A stretch of 64,000 bases of DNA, from the NCBI GenBank assembly GCA_018499965.2, contig JAHBAS020000006.1, forward strand, positions 31,559 to 95,558, in the 5' to 3' direction. This DNA comes from Candidatus Uhrbacteria bacterium (GTDB taxonomy: Bacteria; Patescibacteriota; Patescibacteriia; 2-12-FULL-60-25). A program made the translations under genes and the position numbers. A model generated the notes under the pieces. That model was not told the DNA's origin. It ran no database searches and saw only the letters and a program-made list of their open reading frames with translations. Shown one piece after another: positions 53,122-59,079 of the stretch. The first letter of the stretch is position 1; each line of letters begins with the position of its first letter.

Positions 53122-54132
53122 ATGAAAAGTATCAAGCTGTTTTTTCTCTGTTTGTTTTCAGTGTTCGCTGTTCTTGGTTGTAGCGACTATCGAACGGTGG
53201 GTCCTGATGAGATCGGTCTTGTGCTTGCTCCAACGGGTTTCGAGAATACGATCTATCCTCCAGGGCAGGTTGATATTGGAGACACGAGCGAAGGAAAAGG
53301 TAGTACGCTATATCTGGTCCAGCTGACCGGGTTGGACGTTAAAGAATCCTTCGGGAAGGCGATGCAAGCGCCTCCAAAAACAGAAGATGGAAAACCTGCG
53401 GAAGCGCCAGACACCGAGGATCATCGTTGCCTCCTCGGCAACAAATCCGTTCTCACGTTGGATCTTCGCAACCTGTTCGCGTTTCCGGATTACAATACGG
53501 CAGAGGGGCGAAAGGATTTGCTTCGTGCATTCGCCATGACATCGGCCGAGTGCGTGAACAGCACGAACACTGATAATAAGACCGACTGTCGGGTCAAGCG
53601 TATTAGCGCGAAGACGATCTACGACCAGCAGGCGCGTCAGGAAGTTCGTCAGGACGTGCGTCGTCTTTGCGCCTCGTATCACGACTTTGACGAAATTTTC
53701 GAGGCTTTCAAACTCCCGAAGGAGGATGCGAAGAGCTTGGAATACAAAGTGACGCAGATCGTTGCAAAGGTCATGAAAGCCAAGAATGTGCCGTTGCGGC
53801 TCGTGAGTGCAAGTCCCTCGAATCTCAAGGAGGATGACGAGATCATTCGTGCGCGGACCTTGGAATCCGCTGCACAGGGTCAGATCAATGCCATGAGGGA
53901 ATTGGTAGCGTACCTGGATGCGGACAAGACGGGAGCTCGTCGGCTCGTGTACCAGTATCAGGAGATGAATCGCATCGTTTCGCAAGCAAATGCGAACGGC
54001 CACAACACGGTCGTACTCACATCCGGAAACGGACCGGTCAACTTCGTGCCACTCTCCGGTTCTGCATCAAAGGAAGTGAAAGCGGACGTTTCTGCTCCGG
54101 CAAAGAAAGCGGAAGGGGAGAAGAAGGAGTAG
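53122..54132 (+). CDS. SPFH/prohibitin-like lipoprotein
   Basis: ATG 53122 follows a GGAAGGGAAG site; the GTG at 53119 in the track is less likely. The protein starts with a signal peptide and the lipobox VLGCSD. It continues with TVGPDEIGLVLAPTGFENTIYPPGQ, which resembles the opening of SPFH (band 7/prohibitin) domains. Helical segments typical of the family end follow (ARTLESAAQGQINAMRELVAY). The C-terminus has QANANGHNTVVLTSGNGPVNFVPL, like the tail of SPFH proteins. It would form an outer-face membrane scaffold with its small partner. The SPFH match is tentative. Confidence 0.65.
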   Translation: MKSIKLFFLCLFSVFAVLGCSDYRTVGPDEIGLVLAPTGFENTIYPPGQVDIGDTSEGKGSTLYLVQLTGLDVKESFGKAMQAPPKTEDGKPAEAPDTEDHRCLLGNKSVLTLDLRNLFAFPDYNTAEGRKDLLRAFAMTSAECVNSTNTDNKTDCRVKRISAKTIYDQQARQEVRQDVRRLCASYHDFDEIFEAFKLPKEDAKSLEYKVTQIVAKVMKAKNVPLRLVSASPSNLKEDDEIIRARTLESAAQGQINAMRELVAYLDADKTGARRLVYQYQEMNRIVSQANANGHNTVVLTSGNGPVNFVPLSGSASKEVKADVSAPAKKAEGEKKE

Positions 54133-54157
54133 GTTTTCTTGATATGAAGTATCTCGG

Positions 54158-54192
54158 GGGCTTGTTGCATCGTGCAGCGAGCCCTTTCTTTT
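54158..54192 (+). terminator. Terminator after the SPFH-like gene
   Basis: GGGCTTGTTGCA and TGCAGCGAGCCC pair throughout (with two G-T pairs) on a 3-base loop, followed by TTTCTTTTT. Confidence 0.75.
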
Positions 54193-54213
54193 TAAAGATT
54201 TTTCGAAATGAAA

Positions 54214-54268
54214 AGCGCTCGTGAGCTTTGTGATTCTCATTGATAGGATCACGAAGCTCACGAGCGCT
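54214..54268 (-). terminator. Long hairpin ending the tRNA-Ser transcript
   Basis: AGCGCTCGTGAGCTT and AAGCTCACGAGCGCT form a perfect 15-bp stem extended inward by GTGAT/ATCAC. On the minus strand it directly follows the tRNA and is followed by TTTTCATTTC. Confidence 0.7.
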
Positions 54269-54269
54269 A

Positions 54270-54357
54270 TGGCGGAGAGAGTGAGATTCGAACTCACGGA
54301 CCCTTGCGAGTCGCCAGTTTTCAAGACTGGTGCCTTAAACCACTCGGCCATCTCTCC
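54270..54357 (-). tRNA. tRNA-Ser (UGA)
   Basis: This 88-base class II tRNA has the acceptor GGAGAGA/TCTCTCC, discriminator G, CCA encoded and a long variable arm. The anticodon loop is CTTGAAA, anticodon TGA, which reads UCA and probably other UCN codons. G73 and the extra arm fit Ser. Confidence 0.92.
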
Positions 54358-54373
54358 ATGTACTGCGTGCAGA

Positions 54374-54402
54374 ACAGTATCAAAAAACCCGCAAAACGTC
54401 TA
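54374..54402 (-). promoter_or_regulatory. Promoter of tRNA-Ser
   Basis: On the minus strand TAGACG (54402-54397), 17 bases and TACTGT (54379-54374), giving a leader of about 10 bases. The -35 is a weak match. Confidence 0.5.
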
Positions 54403-54444
54403 CCCCTATTAGGTCCGAAAATGCTCAATGGCATGGGGTGATTC

Positions 54445-55515
54445 TTACAGTCTCTTCTCGATCGCTTTCCGCACTTCCTCCGGTACGTCCGTATAGATCG
54501 GCGCGATGTCTGCGTTGCCTAATCCAAGCGCGACTGCGTGTTTGATGAAGGGGTGATCGGATGTTCGGTCGATCCCGAGTTCTTTGATCTGTCCGTTTGC
54601 GAGTACGAGCATTTTTTGGAGAAGTTTTTGCAAGAACGGCGTTTGCGATTCGTAGAGTTCGGTGAGGTAGGCGATGGCAAACGTTTCCGCGGCAACAGGA
54701 TCTGCGCTCGCGAACACGAGTCCTGTTTCCGGGGTCACGATATAGGATGAGAGGAAGGGGAGGACTTGATGATCAGGTCCGATCGTCGTTTGCGCCTGGG
54801 TGCCGGTAAAGAGCGTGAGGCGGAGCTTGTCTTTGACTGCTAAGCTAATCTCAACGATTTTTTCGATAAACGCATGCATCCCATCGTCTTGCCATGCGAT
54901 GCCGGAATCTTTTGCGGCATTTGTGATGAAGGAATTGAAAGGCCCATTCGCATGGAATTCGAGTCGACTGTCTTCGCGAAGGATCCCAACCCAGTTTTTG
55001 AATCCAAGTGTCACACCTGCTTGCGCATGCGTACTCACTCGCGGGAGGTTGATGATATGATCGGCTTTCTGAATCCAGTTGGTAACGGAGAATCCTTGTT
55101 TCCAGGAAGTCGTTCGTTCGGATGTAAAATGATCGAATCCCTGATCCCATCCACCTTCTTCAAAGCTCACGAAGTCGGGATGGGCCGGATGGGCATGTTC
55201 AAAACAGGTTTTTGTCGATCCTTTCATAATGCCATTCGGTCCATGGACGACATGTTCGACGCCGGACTGATCCCCGATGACTACGCGCGCTCCACGTTGC
55301 CGAAGAATCTCTGCGATCACGGAGATGGAAAGCGGATGCGTGGTAGATGGGTATGGGTCAGGGGAGTTGATTGCAGGCTTGAGGAGCACGAGGTCTCCTG
55401 GTTTGAGCCAGGAGAGTTGATCGGTGCTTTCCAAGAATGTGCGTTCAATGATGCGTTCGAGCTCATCAAGGCTCGCATTTTTTCGAACGCCGGAAATAAA
55501 GACAGGGGATGGCAT
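54445..55515 (-). CDS. DUF362-domain protein
   Basis: The start at 55515 (MPSPVFISGVRKNASL) is chosen because it lies 1 base after the stop of a small upstream ORF and opens the DUF362 domain; the track start adds 40 residues. The 356-residue protein has the family words LKPAINSPDPYPSTTHPLSI, ARVVIGDQSG, INLPRVSTHAQAGVTLGFKNW and the C-terminal ASADPVAAETFAI. DUF362 proteins are often near iron-sulfur clusters, but none is seen here. The function is unknown. It is predicted cytoplasmic. Confidence 0.8.
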   Translation of the reverse strand: MPSPVFISGVRKNASLDELERIIERTFLESTDQLSWLKPGDLVLLKPAINSPDPYPSTTHPLSISVIAEILRQRGARVVIGDQSGVEHVVHGPNGIMKGSTKTCFEHAHPAHPDFVSFEEGGWDQGFDHFTSERTTSWKQGFSVTNWIQKADHIINLPRVSTHAQAGVTLGFKNWVGILREDSRLEFHANGPFNSFITNAAKDSGIAWQDDGMHAFIEKIVEISLAVKDKLRLTLFTGTQAQTTIGPDHQVLPFLSSYIVTPETGLVFASADPVAAETFAIAYLTELYESQTPFLQKLLQKMLVLANGQIKELGIDRTSDHPFIKHAVALGLGNADIAPIYTDVPEEVRKAIEKRL

Positions 55516-55516
55516 A

Positions 55517-55681
55517 TCATGGGCATGATAGCGCATTTGGGATGATCGTTCTTGTTTCGGAGGGCATCTTGACGGGGCGTGCCGTGATATGTTGAAATAC
55601 AGGCTCTCTCGAACCTTCGATTTCTCCGAACGCAAAACCCATCACAATCGATACAACCACAATGAGGATGGGGGCACGCAT
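55517..55681 (-). CDS. Small membrane protein coupled to the DUF362 gene
   Basis: This 54-residue protein starts MRAPILIVVVSIVMGFAFGEIEGS, one TM helix or signal peptide, then a short polar tail. Its stop is 1 base before the DUF362 ATG, a strong sign of co-translation. The start could instead be a GTG at 55711 or 55729. No family is recognised. Confidence 0.5.
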   Translation of the reverse strand: MRAPILIVVVSIVMGFAFGEIEGSREPVFQHITARPVKMPSETRTIIPNALSCP

Positions 55682-55739
55682 TCGGGAATAAAAAACGATA
55701 AGGCTTCGCACTAGCCGGTCGTTCCCCACGAACTACGGG

Positions 55740-55980
55740 GCAAAGAATGAGCACGTTCGCGTTCATCAGCTGTACTCAATGACCATCCCTCGAGTGAATC
55801 GCACCAGGTCTATGGAGTCTGTCTCGATGCCGTTCGTTCTCTTCGTTCGCGGCGCTTATCAGCTCCCCTAGCTGATTTTCCTCGCGAACAGCGAAAGCAG
55901 TCCTTTCCCACAGGAAACTGCCTAGCACGTGCCTAATCTCCCATCCTCCGTTGGCTCACGCCTCGGAGGATGTTTCTTTT
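55740..55980. ncRNA. Structured intergenic region with terminator (candidate RNA)
   Basis: This stretch has no ORF on the plus strand and stacks several paired elements. GTTCGCG (55845) pairs with CGCGAAC (55883) around a TCAGCT-CCCCT-AGCTGA hairpin. A GCAG...TTTCC-CACA-GGAAA-CTGC hairpin lies at 55897-55921. CATCCTCCG/CGGAGGATG (55942-55972) has a plus-strand TTTCTTTTT tail. Read on the plus strand it could be a small RNA ending at the terminator. On the minus strand it could be the long leader of the small protein and DUF362 genes. No known RNA family (RNase P, tmRNA, SRP, known riboswitch) was recognised. Confidence 0.4.
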
Positions 55981-55991
55981 TGAAAGCTGAC

Positions 55992-56021
55992 TTGACATTT
56001 TTTGGCCTGTATGGCTAGATA
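55992..56021 (+). promoter_or_regulatory. Promoter of an ORF-free transcript
   Basis: TTGACA, 18 bases, TAGATA (or 17 and CTAGAT). The start is near 56028. The spacer has the same T-rich, GGC-containing style as those at 48692 and 58096. Confidence 0.6.
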
Positions 56022-56027
56022 GAGAGA

Positions 56028-56437
56028 GTTCGTTAGATTTCCCCTCAAATGCAGCTCCGCGGACGGTGTTCATGGCGTATCGCGTTGAGTGGCATAAGAG
56101 GAAACGGTGGGCTTGCACGAAGCCTGACCGATAGAATGGTGAACGATATGAGGGATTCGGCCCCAGCAAAGATGGAGATTGAGTGAAGTCGACGTGTGAA
56201 CTGTCGCGTCAGACCTCTTCGTCTTCGTGCGTAGAAAATGCTGCGTGATCGCGTGTCCTCTTGCGTGTCGTTCATGGTTCCTGTGGATGTTCAATGGGTT
56301 GCCCTCCTCCCCCCCCACCTCGCCTATTGTTCATTCATGGAAGGTATCTACGGGTAGGTGAATTAGCGTTCATCCTATTCGTAGATATCACGTGCCTCTT
56401 CGGAGGGACCTTTATCCAAGGTCCCTCTTCTTTTTTT
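56028..56437 (+). ncRNA. Candidate non-coding transcript of about 400 bases
   Basis: From the promoter at 55992 to the strong terminator at 56404-56437 there is no plus-strand ORF with a believable start or composition. Paired elements are visible, for example CGGT-GGGCTT-GCACG-AAGCC-ACCG near 56105-56132. It could be a structural RNA or a long attenuated leader for the gene at 56474. Hallmarks of RNase P RNA, tmRNA, 6S and SRP RNA were looked for and not found. Confidence 0.4.
56404..56437 (+). terminator. Terminator ahead of the two-TM protein gene
   Basis: AGGGACCTT and AAGGTCCCT form a perfect 9-bp stem on TATCC, followed by CTTCTTTTTTT. It ends the preceding transcript or attenuates the next gene. 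Confidence 0.8.
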
Positions 56438-56473
56438 CTCGTTTGTCATTTTGTGCTATGCTAGCTTATAGAT

Positions 56474-56983
56474 ATGGCACGTTACGCTCCGGATTTCGAA
56501 GATCAGCTCATCGACGCGCAAGACGCGTTCGTTTGGGAAACGCCGGAACATGAACGTCATGATCGGGGATCGAAATGGTATGTTGTTATGGGCGCCGTTG
56601 CCTTGCTTTTCGTGGCTTATGCCATTTGGACCACGAATTACCTATTTGCCCTTATCGTTCTCTTGCTCGCAATTACGATTATTCTGATCGGGAACGAGAA
56701 GCCTCGTAAAATCCTCGTGCAAGTTGGGCATCATGGATTGGTTTTGGATGGGCATTTCATTTCCTACGAAGATCTTGAGCATTTTGCGATCATCTATCAG
56801 CCCCCGATGATCAAGACGCTCTACCTGTATCCAAAGAACAGTGTGCTTCCGCGATATCGAATTTATCTTGGTGATCAAGATCCTGTGAGTGTTCGCGATC
56901 ATCTCCGCCGATACGTTGCGGAAAACTTGGAAATGCGAGATGAACACGCCTCCGATATCATCGGACGATTGTTAAGGTTGTAG
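56474..56983 (+). CDS. Membrane protein with two TM helices, unknown function
   Basis: This 169-residue protein has a polar N-terminal 30 residues (FEDQLIDAQDAFVWETPEHE), then a TM hairpin at about 35-75 (KWYVVMGAVALLFVAYAIW, YLFALIVLLLAITIILIG). A soluble PH-like domain follows (ILVQVGHHGLVLDGHFISYEDL, TLYLYPKNSVLPRYRIYL). This layout is seen in CPR membrane proteins, but no named family is certain. It lies 37 bases after a terminator. The following 110 bases hold only a repeat and a tRNA terminator. Confidence 0.7.
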   Translation: MARYAPDFEDQLIDAQDAFVWETPEHERHDRGSKWYVVMGAVALLFVAYAIWTTNYLFALIVLLLAITIILIGNEKPRKILVQVGHHGLVLDGHFISYEDLEHFAIIYQPPMIKTLYLYPKNSVLPRYRIYLGDQDPVSVRDHLRRYVAENLEMRDEHASDIIGRLLRL

Positions 56984-56995
56984 ATGCCTATCGAG

Positions 56996-57024
56996 AACCC
57001 CTAAATCCCCTTGTCAGGGGACTT
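56996..57024 (+). repeat. Hairpin repeat of the CCCCTTGTCAGGGG family
   Basis: AACCCCTAAATCCCCTTGTC followed by AGGGGAC, with a CCCC-TTGTCA-GGGG hairpin. It matches the units near parB at 27531-27560 and, inverted, at 27587-27619. Confidence 0.6.
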
Positions 57025-57068
57025 AAGCGCGGTGCTAAATGCATCGTGTTTATTTTATCCAATCCCAT

Positions 57069-57102
57069 AAAGAAACACCCCGATTTCTCGGGGTGTTTCT
57101 TT
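57069..57102. terminator. Perfect hairpin between gene 56474 and tRNA-Arg
   Basis: AAAGAAACACCCCGA and TCGGGGTGTTTCTTT form a perfect 15-bp stem on TTTC. It touches the tRNA 3' end on the minus strand and can also end the plus-strand gene. Confidence 0.75.
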
Positions 57103-57103
57103 A

Positions 57104-57180
57104 TGGTGCGATCAGGACGATTCGAACGTCCGACCTCTTCCTTCGCAGGGAAGCGCTCTATCCAGCTGAGCTATGACCGC
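57104..57180 (-). tRNA. tRNA-Arg with GCG anticodon
   Basis: This 77-base cloverleaf has the acceptor GCGGTCA/TGATCGC (one G-U), discriminator A and CCA encoded. The anticodon stem-loop is CTTCC-CTGCGAA-GGAAG, anticodon GCG. GCG reads CGC and CGU directly. Most bacteria use ACG edited to ICG by TadA instead, so this is an unusual set-up. Confidence 0.9.
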
Positions 57181-57217
57181 TTGAACCGATGACGCGTGAG
57201 GTGGTCAAGCGGCGGTA

Positions 57218-57245
57218 AGTGTAGCAAATAGGCGGAAAATTGCAA
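57218..57245 (-). promoter_or_regulatory. Promoter of tRNA-Arg
   Basis: On the minus strand TTGCAA (57245-57240), 16 bases and TACACT (57223-57218), giving a leader of about 30 bases. Confidence 0.55.
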
Positions 57246-57260
57246 GCTCCCGGGGAAAAG

Positions 57261-57449
57261 CTAGAAAATGAAGAGGTCGTCGATCGTGGTCTTGAGGGCG
57301 ACCGCAACGTCATGGGCTAATTGGAGCGAGGGGTTATACTTCCCTTGTTCTAGAAATACGATGGTTTCCCGTCGGACTTTGGCCTTGTTCGCGAGCTCTT
57401 CCTGCGTCATTCCGAGATCCGTCCGCAGTTCTTTGATGCGATTCTTCAT
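57261..57449 (-). CDS. XRE-family transcriptional regulator
   Basis: This 62-residue protein is a single helix-turn-helix of the Xre/Cro type: [52 protein letters not shown]. It is a compact DNA-binding regulator without a sensor domain. It starts 3 bases after the DUF2178 membrane protein gene, and this pairing is common. It probably controls that gene pair. Confidence 0.88.
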   Translation of the reverse strand: MKNRIKELRTDLGMTQEELANKAKVRRETIVFLEQGKYNPSLQLAHDVAVALKTTIDDLFIF

Positions 57450-57452
57450 AGG

Positions 57453-57998
57453 CTATTTGCACTCCGCCGTTGGAGCAGGGAAGGATGGGTTACCATGCTT
57501 CACCCACGCGCCATTCTGGCAGATCCAATCATCTTCGCCTGAAAGCCCTCGAAGGCTTGCGATGCCGAGGATGAGAAGGAGAATGCCAACGGCAATAGTG
57601 TAGATCGTTTTTTTATCCGAGAATTTGAATTGGTTGTAGAAACGGAAAATAACGGAGTAGAGAATCATTAGGAGACAGACGGCGAAAGCGATAACCCTGC
57701 CCATAGGCTCGTAGGAGGGATTGTAATCACGGGCGGCATAGAGGGCGAACATCGCGATCACGCCAATCCAAGAGAAAATTTGCATGGCTAAAAAGGCCGC
57801 CTTTCCTGCCGTGGCATAATCGCGCTCATCGGCGATCACTTCTTTGACCCGTCGACGGAGTGCGATGAGCAGGAGTGAGCTCACGACAACCGTAATAAGA
57901 GGGATGTAAAAGTTTCGGTACACCATGGACTGGCTTATGATCATGGCGATCACGAACACGAGAGCCAGGCGAATTTGCGTATAGCGTTTAATGGTCAT
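57453..57998 (-). CDS. DUF2178-like membrane protein
   Basis: The start at 57998 (MTIKRYTQIRLALVF) is chosen because the upstream part of the track ORF is not protein-like and overlaps a promoter. The 181-residue protein has about five TM helices, with the DERDYATAGKAAFLAMQIFSWIG segment typical of DUF2178. The C-terminus is a short Cys-containing tail (DDWICQNGAWV...AECK). Such proteins commonly pair with a small XRE regulator, as here. The function is unknown. Confidence 0.75.
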   Translation of the reverse strand: MTIKRYTQIRLALVFVIAMIISQSMVYRNFYIPLITVVVSSLLLIALRRRVKEVIADERDYATAGKAAFLAMQIFSWIGVIAMFALYAARDYNPSYEPMGRVIAFAVCLLMILYSVIFRFYNQFKFSDKKTIYTIAVGILLLILGIASLRGLSGEDDWICQNGAWVKHGNPSFPAPTAECK

Positions 57999-58026
57999 AA
58001 TGTTAGAAATAAGTAACGATACGATG

Positions 58027-58055
58027 ATGTTAGAATAATATAACAAAGTCGTCAA
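58027..58055 (-). promoter_or_regulatory. Promoter of the DUF2178-XRE operon
   Basis: On the minus strand TTGACG (58055-58050), 17 bases and TAACAT (58032-58027), in an AT-rich region 29 bases before the start codon. Confidence 0.55.
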
Positions 58056-58095
58056 GGGTATAGAGAGGGTGGCGGCTTTGGGATGTGTGTATGAC

Positions 58096-58124
58096 TTGAC
58101 ATTTTGCCTATTTTCAGGTATTTT
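58096..58124 (+). promoter_or_regulatory. Promoter of the 58184 gene
   Basis: TTGACA, 17 bases, TATTTT. It is close to and divergent from the DUF2178 promoter at 58027-58055, so the two share one control region. Confidence 0.55.
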
Positions 58125-58183
58125 CTTTTCGCCATTGTGGTTCAAAGGGCGATCATGCCTTTTGATGGGAGAGGTTTCGTACC

Positions 58184-58933
58184 GTGACAACAAATATTCA
58201 TAAAGCCTTGTTTGTTGGTTTTGCCGTGATCATCGTCCTCCTTTTGATCAAAGATAAGGACGAAGATTCCAATGCAACGAGTTCGGACACGACATCGTCA
58301 TACGTCGCTCCGACGCGTGAACAGTCGCCCTCACCTGTTGTTCAGGAAGCGACTTCGCCACCCGCGGCGCCCGAGCCTGAAGTTGCTCAACCCGTAGAGC
58401 CTCCAAAAGAGGAGCCCGCGCCTCGTCAGGTTGTTGCGGCCCGTCGTTGCTACATCGAGGCTCATGCCGAAGGTGTGGAGATCCGTGCAAAGCAAAGCGC
58501 GTTGGAAAAGGACTGTCAGACGGGCCAGCCGCTGCATCCAGAAGAGTATCAAGCGTTCATGAATTGGCTCGGCGAAATGTCGGCCCATGTGGCGCAAGTC
58601 AACCAGCAACGTGCTGCAGCTCGACAAGCGCAAGCGCCGCAGCAGCAGGTCTACGTTCAGCGACAAGCGGCTCAAGTTCCGATGAATCAGCCTGTGCAAG
58701 GACCTGTCATGCACGGAGGCGTTCTCGAGGGAATGCCGATCATGGATGGCCAGGATCCCTATGCGGCGCAAGCAGAATGGGATCAGCAGCGGAATGCAGG
58801 CGAGGCTGCGCAGCATCAACGGGATATGGGAAGGCTTCACAATGAAGGCGTGTATCAGTGCCGCAAGGTCTGCCATATGAATTTGGATCCGAATCAAGAC
58901 GTCAGTCTGTGTTTGGCACGCTGCGGTTCGTAG
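58184..58933 (+). CDS. Exported Gln/Ala/Pro-rich protein
   Basis: The start is a GTG at 58184, preceded by GGGAGAGG. The 249-residue protein has an N-terminal TM helix or signal (ALFVGFAVIIVLLLI, residues about 8-22). A Pro/Glu/Ser linker follows to about residue 80. The mature part is helical and rich in Gln, Ala and Arg, with Cys residues near both ends (RRCYIEAHAEG... CRKVCHMNLD...CLARCGS). The four C-terminal Cys suggest a small disulfide knot. No family is recognised. Confidence 0.65.
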   Translation: MTTNIHKALFVGFAVIIVLLLIKDKDEDSNATSSDTTSSYVAPTREQSPSPVVQEATSPPAAPEPEVAQPVEPPKEEPAPRQVVAARRCYIEAHAEGVEIRAKQSALEKDCQTGQPLHPEEYQAFMNWLGEMSAHVAQVNQQRAAARQAQAPQQQVYVQRQAAQVPMNQPVQGPVMHGGVLEGMPIMDGQDPYAAQAEWDQQRNAGEAAQHQRDMGRLHNEGVYQCRKVCHMNLDPNQDVSLCLARCGS

Positions 58934-58984
58934 CAACAGGTCGTTCGTTTTTATGCGTTATCCTGTGACCGATCTGGTCACGAG

Positions 58985-59020
58985 AGAGACTCCTTTGCTC
59001 AGGGGAGTCTCTTTCTATTT
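58985..59020 (+). terminator. Terminator after the 58184 gene
   Basis: AGAGACTCC and GGAGTCTCT form a stem around a 10-base loop, followed by TTCTATTT. Confidence 0.7.
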
Positions 59021-59031
59021 ATAGACAAATC

Positions 59032-59056
59032 AGACGCCCGGTGATGCCGGGCGTCT
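59032..59056 (-). terminator. Terminator of the PadR/PspC operon
   Basis: AGACGCCCGG and CCGGGCGTCT form a perfect 10-bp stem 24 bases past the PspC-protein stop. The minus-strand tail (GATTTG) is weak. Confidence 0.55.
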
Positions 59057-59079
59057 GATGATCTGCGGAGTATCGTTGT

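Noticed and set aside
56070-56318. Reverse-strand ORFs across 56045-56318
   Set aside because: They are Arg/Ser/His-rich with no start context, and two overlapping frames of the same kind point to chance openness.
55740-56440. RNase P RNA, tmRNA, 6S RNA or SRP RNA
   Set aside because: The hallmark sequences (GAGGAAAGTCC, the tRNA-like CCA end with tag ORF, the GGAAGCAGC-type SRP loop) are absent on both strands. Only an unspecified candidate RNA is reported.
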